Source of the DNA: Providencia rettgeri
Lineage (GTDB): Bacteria; Pseudomonadota; Gammaproteobacteria; Enterobacterales; Enterobacteriaceae
Length of the DNA stretch: 64,000 nucleotides
Direction of reading: 5' to 3'
Assembly (NCBI RefSeq): GCF_041075285.1
Contig: NZ_CP163512.1
Location: 3,720,001-3,784,000, forward strand
Part shown: positions 7,919 through 16,045 of the stretch, piece by piece
Numbering within the stretch: the first letter of the stretch is position 1
Layout of the letters: every line of letters begins with the position of its first letter
Notes under the pieces: generated by a model
Seen by the model: only the letters and a program-made list of their open reading frames with translations
Told to the model about the DNA's origin: nothing
The model's database searches: none
Program-made: the position numbers and the translations under genes

Positions 7919-8686
7919 TTATATATTGAATTCGTCGATGGGTTCTATATTGGTCAATTGACGTAAAAAACGGCGCGTTTGCGGGTTTTCAGAGAAGCGA
8001 ATAACGTGCTCTGCGGGCCCTTGCTCTACAATTTTCCCATCCGCCATAAAAATCACGCGATCAGCGACTTCTTTTGCAAACTCCATTTCATGGGTCACAA
8101 TCACCATGGTTGTTTTTTGTTGAGCGAGGGATTTAATGACCTGAAGAACTTCGAACACTCTTTCAGGGTCGAGAGCAGAGGTTGGTTCGTCAAATAAAAT
8201 GGCTAATGGTTTGACGGCAAGTGCGCGGGCGATACTCACTCGTTGTTGTTGGCCACCGGATAAAGTGGCTGGATACTTGTGACTATGTTCTGCAAGACCA
8301 ACTTTATTTAATAGCGCTAAACCGATTTCATCAGCTTCGCTTTTTGCCATTTTTTTGACGGTGATTAACCCTTCCGTCACATTTTCCAGTGCCGTTTTAT
8401 TTTTAAACAGGTTGTAGTTTTGAAACACCATTGCCGTTTGGCGGCGTAAGGCATAGGCTTCGCTGATGGTGTGTTTATGGGCGTCTAATATAACATCGCC
8501 AATTTGTATGGAGCCGGATTCAGGTTGCTCCAATAGATTTAAGCAGCGTAATAATGTGGATTTCCCTGAGCCTGATGGACCAATAATTGCCACCACCTCC
8601 CCTTCTTGGATATCGAGGGAAATGTTATTTAGCACGGTATTTGCGCCGAAGCTTTTGTTTAGTTGTGATACTCGGATCATCATCAT
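7919..8686 (-). CDS. Polar amino acid ABC transporter ATP-binding protein (GlnQ/TcyN-like)
   Basis: 255 residues with all ABC ATPase motifs: Walker A GPSGSGKST near residue 35, the Q-loop at VFQNYNLF, the signature LSGGQQQR, Walker B AILFDEPTSALDPE and the switch His in VTHEME. The order and spacing are those of the polar amino acid uptake class (GlnQ, HisP, TcyN). The gene begins 3 bp after the permease stop; ATGATGATG offers three possible starts, so the N-terminus is uncertain by two residues. It energises the 8690-9361 permease. Confidence 0.93.
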   Translation of the reverse strand: MMMIRVSQLNKSFGANTVLNNISLDIQEGEVVAIIGPSGSGKSTLLRCLNLLEQPESGSIQIGDVILDAHKHTISEAYALRRQTAMVFQNYNLFKNKTALENVTEGLITVKKMAKSEADEIGLALLNKVGLAEHSHKYPATLSGGQQQRVSIARALAVKPLAILFDEPTSALDPERVFEVLQVIKSLAQQKTTMVIVTHEMEFAKEVADRVIFMADGKIVEQGPAEHVIRFSENPQTRRFLRQLTNIEPIDEFNI

Positions 8687-8689
8687 TCC

Positions 8690-9361
8690 TTAGCGTTGCA
8701 ATGATTGGCTTAAGCGTTTTTCTAGCGCCATTTGAATACGGCTGTAAATAAGTACGGTAAGCCAGTAAATGAGCCCAACAACAATAAATGTTTCGAAGTA
8801 ACGTAATGATTCAGCTGCGATCATTTTGCCTTCAGCAAACAGTTCGGTGACACCAAGCGCAAAGGCTACAGAGGTATCTTTAATCAATGAAATAAAGGTA
8901 TTACCAGTCGCAGGGAGTGTGTTTAGCATTGCTTGTGGCAAAATAATGCGGCGGTAAATTTGGCGCTTTTGCATACCAATCGACAAACCTGCCTCCATCT
9001 GCCCAAAGTCGACGGATGTTAATCCAGCACGATAAATTTCGGCCATATAGGCAGAATTTTTGAGGCTAAAGCCAATGATTGCTGCCGTAAACGCATCCAT
9101 TCCACTAAAAATAGGAAAGGCTTGAGGTAAACCGAAATAGATAATAAACAGCTGTACCAGCGTTGGAATTCCCCGAAATAGGGAGACATATAAATCGACG
9201 ATTTTAACAATCGCTTTGATACCTGTTGTGCGCAGTAGTGCAAGCGTCAATCCTAATGCCATCGCACAAGCCATTGAAACAATAGCAAGAAATAGCGTGA
9301 CGGGTAGGTAGCTTAAAATTTGCGGAAAGATCCGCACAATATAGTCGAAATCTAAATTCAT
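8690..9361 (-). CDS. Polar amino acid ABC transporter permease (TcyL/HisM-like)
   Basis: 223 residues with about five membrane helices. It carries the HisMQ-type loop (AAIIGFSLKNSAYMAEIYRA, then a G...GM segment) that docks on the ATPase, and PTLVQLFIIYFGLP typical of this class. There is only one permease gene in the operon, so it would work as a homodimer, as for the cystine systems. It lies between the binding-protein and ATPase genes. The substrate is unknown; cystine-type transporters are the nearest resemblance. Confidence 0.9.
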   Translation of the reverse strand: MNLDFDYIVRIFPQILSYLPVTLFLAIVSMACAMALGLTLALLRTTGIKAIVKIVDLYVSLFRGIPTLVQLFIIYFGLPQAFPIFSGMDAFTAAIIGFSLKNSAYMAEIYRAGLTSVDFGQMEAGLSIGMQKRQIYRRIILPQAMLNTLPATGNTFISLIKDTSVAFALGVTELFAEGKMIAAESLRYFETFIVVGLIYWLTVLIYSRIQMALEKRLSQSLQR

Positions 9362-9417
9362 TCTTTATGCCTTACCATGCTTTACCAGCCCCTAAGGCTG
9401 GTAAGAGCCTAGACTAA

Positions 9418-10218
9418 TTAGTTGGCTTTTTTAGTCGTGATGTCTTCACCAAAATATTTTTCTGATAGCGCTTTTAAACGACCATCTTGGCGTAACACAT
9501 CTAACTCTTTATCAAATGCCGCTTTGAGTGCTTTGCCTTTTTCATCTTTTTGGAAAGGGAAGCCTACAGCTTCAATCACTAAAGGATCACCGACCAGTTT
9601 TAAGGGTAGGTTGTTCTCTTTGATTTCCGCTAATAAGATAGGGCGTGAGTTCACGTAAGCTTGAACACGGTTATTAATCGCATCATTCATCGCGGCATCA
9701 CGGCTTTCGTAAGTTCGGATAGTGACACCATTTTCCCCAAAGGCTTTTTTCAGGTTTACCAAGTGGTTAGAACCTAAAACGCCAGCGATGGTTTTCCCCT
9801 TTAAATCATCAACCGTATTGATATCGTTATTTGAGGTATTGGTGACGAGTTGACTGCCGTAATAGCTATAAGGTGCAGTGAAATCGTATTTTTCTTGGCG
9901 AGCTGGTGTAATTGATACGACGTTTGCCACAGTATCAAGTTTTTTCGCTTCAAGTTGCCCCATTAAGCCACTGAAATCAGATGTGACCCAGACAATGTTA
10001 TAATTGAGGTCTTTGGCGATGGTTTCTGCCAGTTCAACATCAAAGCCTGTGAGTTTGCCGTCTTTTTTATAGGCACTTGGGAAGCTGAGCCCCGTAGCAC
10101 CAATGCGCAACTCTTGACTGGATTGTTTTTCAGGCGTTTTTTCAGTTTTGTTATCACAAGCAGTCAGCAAAGTCGTTGCCGCGACGAGACCTGCAATCAG
10201 CGTAATATATTTTTTCAT
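9418..10218 (-). CDS. Amino acid ABC transporter substrate-binding lipoprotein
   Basis: 266 residues. The signal peptide ends in a lipobox, TLLTAC, with Cys at about residue 21, so in a Gram-negative cell the protein is lipid-anchored in the periplasm. The mature part is a type II binding protein of the SBP_bac_3 family: ELRIGATGLSFPSAYKKDGK, LTGFDVELAETIAKDL, then VSITPARQEKYDFTAPY and a C-terminal EKYFGEDITT. It resembles cystine and related binding proteins. The ATG overlaps the end of the GNAT gene by 4 bp. The ligand is not deducible, but the neighbours suggest an amino acid conjugate. Confidence 0.9.
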   Translation of the reverse strand: MKKYITLIAGLVAATTLLTACDNKTEKTPEKQSSQELRIGATGLSFPSAYKKDGKLTGFDVELAETIAKDLNYNIVWVTSDFSGLMGQLEAKKLDTVANVVSITPARQEKYDFTAPYSYYGSQLVTNTSNNDINTVDDLKGKTIAGVLGSNHLVNLKKAFGENGVTIRTYESRDAAMNDAINNRVQAYVNSRPILLAEIKENNLPLKLVGDPLVIEAVGFPFQKDEKGKALKAAFDKELDVLRQDGRLKALSEKYFGEDITTKKAN

Positions 10219-10754
10219 CGTGTTTTCTCCGGTTGATTAGAAATAGCTAACCATTGTGTATAACGTTGTTGATCAATGATTTTTTGCATAAAAATAGTCG
10301 TATGACCTTTGCCTAAGTCTCTTTTCTCAATGATTTGAAAGTTCAAAGATTGGTAGTAACTCACCAACCAAGGATGGCTTTCGGCAGTGCCTAGCGAATA
10401 AGCGGGAGCACGTAATTGTTGTGATAAAATGCTATCTTCAAACCAGGCCAATATTTTTTTACCCAATTGTTGGCCTCGGTGTGTAGGGGCTGTAGCAAAC
10501 CAGCCAATATGAGGTAAACCAAACGGACCGGGTTGCTTGCTCCATGGGTAACGTAAAGTGACAGAGGCAATTAAAATACCGTCTTCAAACATCCCATATA
10601 CGGCATGGTTATTGAGATGTTGAGTCATGGCGGCTACGTCAGCCGTTGCTGCATCGAAGCGAATACCTAACTGCTTGATTTCGGCATAAGCATGATGAAG
10701 CAATTGGTAAAACGCAGTTGCATCGGCAGCAAATAATTGACGGTATTGATACAT
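10215..10754 (-). CDS. GNAT family N-acetyltransferase
   Basis: 179 residues with a GNAT fold: an N-terminal substrate half and an acetyl-CoA loop at HIGWFATAPTHRGQQLGKKILAWF read in two parts (GWFATAPTHRGQQLGKK is the R/Q-x-x-G-x-G/A region), followed by LGTAESHPWLVSYYQSLNF. It is located between the lyase and the transporter genes of the operon. A plausible inference is that it acetylates an amine formed or imported by the pathway, the reverse of the M20 hydrolase; nothing in the sequence fixes its substrate. Confidence 0.8.
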   Translation of the reverse strand: MYQYRQLFAADATAFYQLLHHAYAEIKQLGIRFDAATADVAAMTQHLNNHAVYGMFEDGILIASVTLRYPWSKQPGPFGLPHIGWFATAPTHRGQQLGKKILAWFEDSILSQQLRAPAYSLGTAESHPWLVSYYQSLNFQIIEKRDLGKGHTTIFMQKIIDQQRYTQWLAISNQPEKTR

Positions 10755-10767
10755 GGTGACCTCGTTC

Positions 10768-12132
10768 TTATTCTGCTAATAAACCGAGTGCTTTCGCTTG
10801 GTGAATCACTTGGTCAACCTTTTGAGGCGCTGAGCCCAAATAGTTAATTGGATCTAACCATGCATCCAGTTCTTGCTCAGAAATCAAGCCTGCTAACTGA
10901 GCATTATTTTGCAAAACGGCTTTAAATGAACGCTGTTCCTCATAAGATTGCATTGCGCACTCATACACAATGTGGTGCGCGGTTTGTTTGCCAATTTTAG
11001 AGCCTAATTCGAACATCACTTTTTCAGACAGTAATAAGCCACCTTGCAGATCAAGGTTTCGGCGCATTTGTTTTTCGTTGACAGTGATCCCGTCGATAAC
11101 CGCGATAGCGTTTTTCAATTGCGCAGAAAGGTAGATACAAATTTCAGGCAATGCTATCCACTCTGCACGCCAACTCATGGCATCTCTTTCATGTTCAACA
11201 TGCATGGATTCATAAATGAGAGAGACGCTCTTTAATAATGGATGCGTCAAACTGGCTAATCCCTCCAACGCCGCAGGATTACGTTTATGAGGCATAGTTG
11301 TCGAACCAATTTTCCCAGCAGAAAATGGCTCTTCGATTTCATTAATTTCGGTGCGCATCAGGTTGTATAATTCGTTTCCGATTTTGCCGAGGGTGCCACT
11401 GATTAATGCACAAATAGAGGCAAACTCACTGAACCTATCTCGCGCAGATTGCCAACCAATAGTGGGAGTGCTTAACCCTAAAATATCTAATGTGCGTTTT
11501 TCGACAGCAGGGCCTTTTTCGCCAAATGCAGCATAAGTACAGATTGCGCCACTAATATTTCCGGTTAATACACGTGATTTAATTTCATTTAGGCGCTGGT
11601 TATGACGCAAAAATTCATCTAACCAAACCGCGACTTTAAAACCAAAGGTCGTTGGAAGTGCTTGCATTCCATGGGTTCTGCCAACCATCGGGGTGTATTG
11701 GTAACGCTTTGCACTATTTGCAAGGGCGATAACTAATGCTTTTGCATCACGCTCAATAATGTTAAATGCGCTATTGAGTTGTAACATGGTGGCGGTATCC
11801 ACGATGTCTTGTGTGGTTACGCCATAATGAATGTACTCGCCAGCATCGCCACATTGTTTTTGCAATGCGCTTAACGTAGGCATCAAAGAGTGCTTCATTT
11901 GCGCCCCTTGGCTTGCAATTTCTTCAATGTTTAGCTTATCTGCATCTGCATGCTGCTCGATATATTGCGCGGCTTGGGCAGGGATCACCCCCAGTTCACC
12001 TTCTGCTTTAGCGAGTGCGACCTCGACAGCGACTTGGCTTTTTAGCCGATTATGTTCAGACCAAACATGACGCATTTCCTCGGTGCCAAAGTTATTACCA
12101 ATTAATATAAAGTCGATAAGATGTGAGGCCAT
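10768..12132 (-). CDS. Aspartase/fumarase (ASL) superfamily lyase, PurB/PcaB-like
   Basis: 454 residues of the fumarase/aspartase superfamily, which eliminates fumarate from succinyl adducts. The three conserved regions are present: EYIHYGVTTQDIVDTATM, VGRTHGMQALPTTFG and the signature GKIGSTTMPHKRNPAALEGL with the mobile catalytic Ser loop. It lacks the closeness to E. coli PurB expected for the purine enzyme and is first in a transporter/M20/MmgE operon. A C-N lyase acting on an N-substituted aspartate is the best inference. A second ATG at 12078, at MRHVWSEHNRL, is an alternative start; the first 18 residues are not typical of the family. Confidence 0.85.
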   Translation of the reverse strand: MASHLIDFILIGNNFGTEEMRHVWSEHNRLKSQVAVEVALAKAEGELGVIPAQAAQYIEQHADADKLNIEEIASQGAQMKHSLMPTLSALQKQCGDAGEYIHYGVTTQDIVDTATMLQLNSAFNIIERDAKALVIALANSAKRYQYTPMVGRTHGMQALPTTFGFKVAVWLDEFLRHNQRLNEIKSRVLTGNISGAICTYAAFGEKGPAVEKRTLDILGLSTPTIGWQSARDRFSEFASICALISGTLGKIGNELYNLMRTEINEIEEPFSAGKIGSTTMPHKRNPAALEGLASLTHPLLKSVSLIYESMHVEHERDAMSWRAEWIALPEICIYLSAQLKNAIAVIDGITVNEKQMRRNLDLQGGLLLSEKVMFELGSKIGKQTAHHIVYECAMQSYEEQRSFKAVLQNNAQLAGLISEQELDAWLDPINYLGSAPQKVDQVIHQAKALGLLAE

Positions 12133-12628
12133 TTTGTTCTGCCTTATAACTAAATTTATTTAACAAGATGATTTTTTCATAAAATATCATTGTGGTTATA
12201 AAACGATAAGAATTAAAAAATATAAGTTATATTGAATAGGTAATTATCAAATGAGTGAATATAAATAAAGATTTTTATTGTGGTTTTGTTTTTTTAAAAA
12301 TGCTTATTTATCAAATGGTAATGACTTTATTGATGCATTTTGGTTTTTTCTTGAGAATTGCGATTAGCGATAGAAATACAAGTTTATTCAATGGCGAATT
12401 TAATATATAACCATTTTTCTAGCACGGTAATAAATGGTTATAAGTTTCTATTTCATTATGTTAGTGCATTAATTTAACCATAAATTAAGAGTGGATAAAT
12501 ATATTTAATATTCATCTTATAATTAAATTAAATAACTCAGTTTTTTTTATTCTTTCTCTCTTTAATTTCCACTTCATAGAGTAGAGCTAACGCACGTTAT
12601 GTGGCGATCATATGAAAAGGGATAAAGA
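12133..12628. promoter_or_regulatory. AT-rich divergent promoter region
   Basis: 496 bp between the leftward lyase operon and the rightward peptide ABC operon, with no gene seen. It holds an 11-bp inverted repeat, TATAACCATTT/AAATGGTTATA (12406-12442, 15-nt loop), and is very AT-rich, as expected for divergent promoters with H-NS-type silencing. No regulator gene is adjacent. Confidence 0.45.
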
Positions 12629-14251
12629 ATGAGTAAACGAAATACCTATTTTGAAAAGTCAAACACCAGCGTTTTAACCGTGGTGACCATTGCGTTAGGT
12701 TTATTCGCAACGTCTTCAAGTTTTGCCGTATCTGAAAGCCCTGTGAGTGGTGGAACCTTAACCGTGGGGTTAGGCAGTGACACCCCCATTATTGACCCCT
12801 CATTGACGGCGTATTCGGTTGCCGCAGTGGTATCCCGTAATGTGCTAGATTCATTAGTTGGGCAAGCGGAGGATAATAGTTTTACCCCTTGGTTAGCCGA
12901 AAGTTGGGAAATTAACGATAACAATAAAGAATATGTGTTTCATTTACGTAAAGATGTTACGTTCAGTGATGGCACACCACTAAATGCAGAAGCGGTTAAA
13001 TATAACTTTGAGCGGATCTTAGATCCTAAAACCATTTCCCATTATTCAAAATCATTATTAGGTCCAGTTAAATCGATAACTACGCCGGATGAATACACTG
13101 TCGTTATTCGCTATGACGAATCATTTGCGCCGTTACTGCAAGGTTTAAGTTTGCCATATCTTGGCATTCAGTCACCAACCTATTTGAAAAACACCCCAAA
13201 TACCAGCTTCACTTTAGTGGGGTCCGGTCCATTTCTGTTAGATTCATTTGTTAAGGGAAGCGGCAGTAAATTAACCAAGCGCGCCGATTATAATTGGGGA
13301 CCTGGTTATGCGACCCATACAGGCCCTGCGTATTTGGATCATATTGAATTTAAATATTTACCAGAAGCATCTGTTCGTTTAGGGGCGCTAAATAGTGGTC
13401 AAATTCAAGCAATTGATGCTGTTCCGCCAGTGAACTTTAAGCAAGTGAAAAATAACCCTAAATTGAATGTGATCACCCATGAGAATCCCGGTGTTAACCG
13501 CGTATTGTATTTGAATACTGGGAAAGGGGTCTTTTCAGATGTGAAATTACGTAAGGCTTTTCAAAGTGCAGTTGACCCCGAAGTCGCGGTAAATGCAGCC
13601 TTCTTTGGTTCGCTGCGCGCCGCCGATAATGTGTTAGGACCCGCTACGCTGTATTACGACCCATCAGTACGTAATTTATGGGGCTATGACCCAGAAAAAG
13701 CGGGACGTTTGTTAGATGAAGCGGGCTGGAGCCAGCGAGATAAAGACGGTTATCGCACAAAGGATGGTCAGCAACTGCTTGTTCGCTTTACCTATGTACC
13801 GACGAACGTAGAAGCGGCGGATGTCACTTTATTCCAAGCGGTTCAGCAGCAAGTTAAAAAAGTAGGTTTTAATCTCCAGTTTGATCCTGTAGATGCGGGC
13901 GTATTTGATGAGCGAACGGCTTCAAGCAACTATGATATTGCATCAAACTTCTTTGTGCGCCCTGAGCCCGACATTTTACGCACCGTATTTCATTCCGCAT
14001 TTACGCCACCACAGGGTAATAACCATGCTCGCGTGAATACACTTGATAAGCAATTGTCAGAGGCGGTCGGCACCAATGATAAAGAGCGTGAGCGCTTATA
14101 TCATGAGATCCAACGTCAAATTATTGATCAGGCTTATGTCGTGCCACTTTACATTCCAGCGTATCAGCTTGGAGTTTCTAAACAAGTTCAGGGTATTAAC
14201 TGGGCGACTAATGCGAAGCCGAATTTCTATGATGCTTGGATTAAACCGTAA
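12629..14251 (+). CDS. Peptide/nickel-type ABC transporter substrate-binding protein
   Basis: 540 residues, SBP_bac_5 family (DppA/OppA/NikA). A signal peptide with hydrophobic core TVVTIALGLFATSSSFA is followed by SGGTLTVGLGSDTPIIDPSL, then the family hallmark YVFHLRKDVTFSDGTPLNAE and AVKYNFERILDP. It captures a peptide-like ligand in the periplasm for the downstream permeases. The ATG has AAGGGA upstream. The gene overlaps the next by 23 bp, so all four genes form one operon. The ligand is unknown; no nickel or haem genes are nearby. Confidence 0.9.
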   Translation: MSKRNTYFEKSNTSVLTVVTIALGLFATSSSFAVSESPVSGGTLTVGLGSDTPIIDPSLTAYSVAAVVSRNVLDSLVGQAEDNSFTPWLAESWEINDNNKEYVFHLRKDVTFSDGTPLNAEAVKYNFERILDPKTISHYSKSLLGPVKSITTPDEYTVVIRYDESFAPLLQGLSLPYLGIQSPTYLKNTPNTSFTLVGSGPFLLDSFVKGSGSKLTKRADYNWGPGYATHTGPAYLDHIEFKYLPEASVRLGALNSGQIQAIDAVPPVNFKQVKNNPKLNVITHENPGVNRVLYLNTGKGVFSDVKLRKAFQSAVDPEVAVNAAFFGSLRAADNVLGPATLYYDPSVRNLWGYDPEKAGRLLDEAGWSQRDKDGYRTKDGQQLLVRFTYVPTNVEAADVTLFQAVQQQVKKVGFNLQFDPVDAGVFDERTASSNYDIASNFFVRPEPDILRTVFHSAFTPPQGNNHARVNTLDKQLSEAVGTNDKERERLYHEIQRQIIDQAYVVPLYIPAYQLGVSKQVQGINWATNAKPNFYDAWIKP

Positions 14252-15182
14252 TTTCCGGTTAGTTGGTCATCGTATATTGATGATCGTTGCCGTGCTTTGG
14301 GGGGCGGCAACCCTCTCATTTATGGTGGTAAAGTTTATACCGGGCGATCCTGTTAGCGTCATAACGGGTGGTGAAGGGGTCGTTGATGAAGCGGTCAGAG
14401 CTGAGATTATTCATCAATTTGGGTTGGATAAACCAGTGTGGCAGCAATATATCAATTATACCACACATGCATTGACGGGGGATCTAGGTCAAAGCTATCT
14501 ATATCGCCAGCCTGTTATTTCAGTGATCGGTAATGGGTTAAAAGAGACGCTGCCTTTAGCGTTGGGTGGGTTGGGTTTTGCGTTAGTGGTTTCGATTATT
14601 AATGCCGTTTTCACCGCAGGGCGTCGGCATCAAGCAAAAGATCTGATTGTTGGTTTAGAGCTTATTTTGCTCAGTACACCGGTGTATTGGATCGGTATTT
14701 TGCTGCTCAGTATTTTTAGTTTTTCGTTGCAGTGGTTTCCGGTTACGGGAAACGATGGTGTGATGTCATTGGTATTGCCTGTGATCACCCTGAGTTTGCC
14801 TTTAATTGCAGTGTTAAGTCAGGTTCTACGTGATGGCATGGAAGAAGCGTTAGCTCAGCCTTTTGCCACGACGGTTAGGACACGAGGTGTCAGTGAGTTT
14901 ATGTTACGGGCTCGCCATATTTTGCGACATGCCGCATTGGCGATATCAACCTTAACGGGCACATTGTTAGCGTCAGTACTGGCTGGTTCTGTATTGACGG
15001 AGACGGTTTTTGGTCGAGCGGGTATTGGTCAAATCATGTTAGGAGCGATTGAAAACCGGGATATGCCGTTGGTACTTGGGCTGGTGATGTTTTCTGCTTT
15101 TTTATTTGTTGTGATTAATTTATTGATTGATGGCCTTTATGTGTTAATCGACCCTCGCTTACGTAAACAGGAGGCTATCTGA
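14229..15182 (+). CDS. Peptide ABC transporter permease (DppB-like)
   Basis: 317 residues if started at the ATG at 14229 (another at 14232), inside the end of the binding-protein gene. The N-terminal RILMIVAVLWGAATLSFMVVK helix opens the family's first domain (written here across RILMIVAVLWGAATLSF), followed by FIPGDPVSVITGG. The permease loop with the EAA-like segment is at TVRTRGVSEFMLRARHIL. Six membrane spans are expected. Longer frames start further upstream, but these would lie deep in the preceding gene and add no family sequence. It pairs with the next permease. Confidence 0.9.
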   Translation: MMLGLNRNFRLVGHRILMIVAVLWGAATLSFMVVKFIPGDPVSVITGGEGVVDEAVRAEIIHQFGLDKPVWQQYINYTTHALTGDLGQSYLYRQPVISVIGNGLKETLPLALGGLGFALVVSIINAVFTAGRRHQAKDLIVGLELILLSTPVYWIGILLLSIFSFSLQWFPVTGNDGVMSLVLPVITLSLPLIAVLSQVLRDGMEEALAQPFATTVRTRGVSEFMLRARHILRHAALAISTLTGTLLASVLAGSVLTETVFGRAGIGQIMLGAIENRDMPLVLGLVMFSAFLFVVINLLIDGLYVLIDPRLRKQEAI

Positions 15183-16045
15183 TGAGCAGTGATTTGTTTG
15201 GGCTCAATATCTCACGACCACAGGTTATTCCCCAGTTTGTGGTGAAATATCGCGGTTTATTTTTACCTAGTATCGTATTAGCGGTATTGTTGTTCGCAGT
15301 ATTTTTTCCCGCTTGGTTTACTCACTATGCACCCGATGAGGTTGATTTAACGGCGATTTTGCAACCGCCTAGTACAGAACATTGGTTTGGTACCGATCAA
15401 CTCGGTAGGGATGTATATACGCGAGTGGTGTATGGCACCTCGTTATCACTTAGCATTGGCTTAGGTGCTACGTTAATTGCATGTTTAGGTGGGATATTAT
15501 TAGGCAATGCGGCAGTGTTAGCGCCGCGGTTTATCCGTACACCGTTAGTACGTTTGCTTGATATCATGTTGGCCTTTCCTGATTTATTGCTGGCGTTATT
15601 AGTGATCGCAGTATTAGGGCGTGGACCTGAGAATACTTTGCTGGCGGTAGGGATAGCGGCGATCGCGGGGTATGCCCGGCTAGTCCGCTCACAGGTGCTA
15701 TTGGTTAAATCCTCGGGTTATGTTGAGCATGCCATTGCTCTTGGGGCGTCGTCGGGGCGCATTATTTTTCGACATATTGTGCCTAATACCCTGCGCCCTT
15801 TACTCATATTAGCCACTATTGGTGTGGGTCATGCGGTGTTAGCCGCTTCGGCCTTGAGTTTCTTGGGGTTGGGTGTCACACCGCCGACGGCGGAATGGGG
15901 AGCTTTGCTCGCGGATGGTCGAAATTATTTAGACAGTGCACCATGGATAAGCTTAATGCCAGCCTCCGTAATTGCATTGTCAGTGATCACCATTACATTA
16001 ATGGGCAGACGCATACAGCGATTGATTGCGCGAGGTGAATTTTAA
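15182..16045 (+). CDS. Peptide ABC transporter permease (DppC-like)
   Basis: 287 residues. The N-terminal helix LFLPSIVLAVLLFAVFFPAW and the extracellular segment LQPPSTEHWFGTDQLGRDVY are typical of DppC/OppC, as are the EAA loop HAIALGASSGRIIFRHIVP and the later LSFLGLGVTPPTAEWGALL. It starts within the TGATG overlap of the DppB-like stop and itself overlaps the ATPase gene by one base, so translation is coupled along the operon. Confidence 0.92.
   Translation: MSSDLFGLNISRPQVIPQFVVKYRGLFLPSIVLAVLLFAVFFPAWFTHYAPDEVDLTAILQPPSTEHWFGTDQLGRDVYTRVVYGTSLSLSIGLGATLIACLGGILLGNAAVLAPRFIRTPLVRLLDIMLAFPDLLLALLVIAVLGRGPENTLLAVGIAAIAGYARLVRSQVLLVKSSGYVEHAIALGASSGRIIFRHIVPNTLRPLLILATIGVGHAVLAASALSFLGLGVTPPTAEWGALLADGRNYLDSAPWISLMPASVIALSVITITLMGRRIQRLIARGEF

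Noticed and set aside
10768..12132. Calling this lyase purB.
   Set aside because: The lyase signature is shared by the whole superfamily; the operon context is catabolic and the sequence is not close to enterobacterial PurB as I know it.
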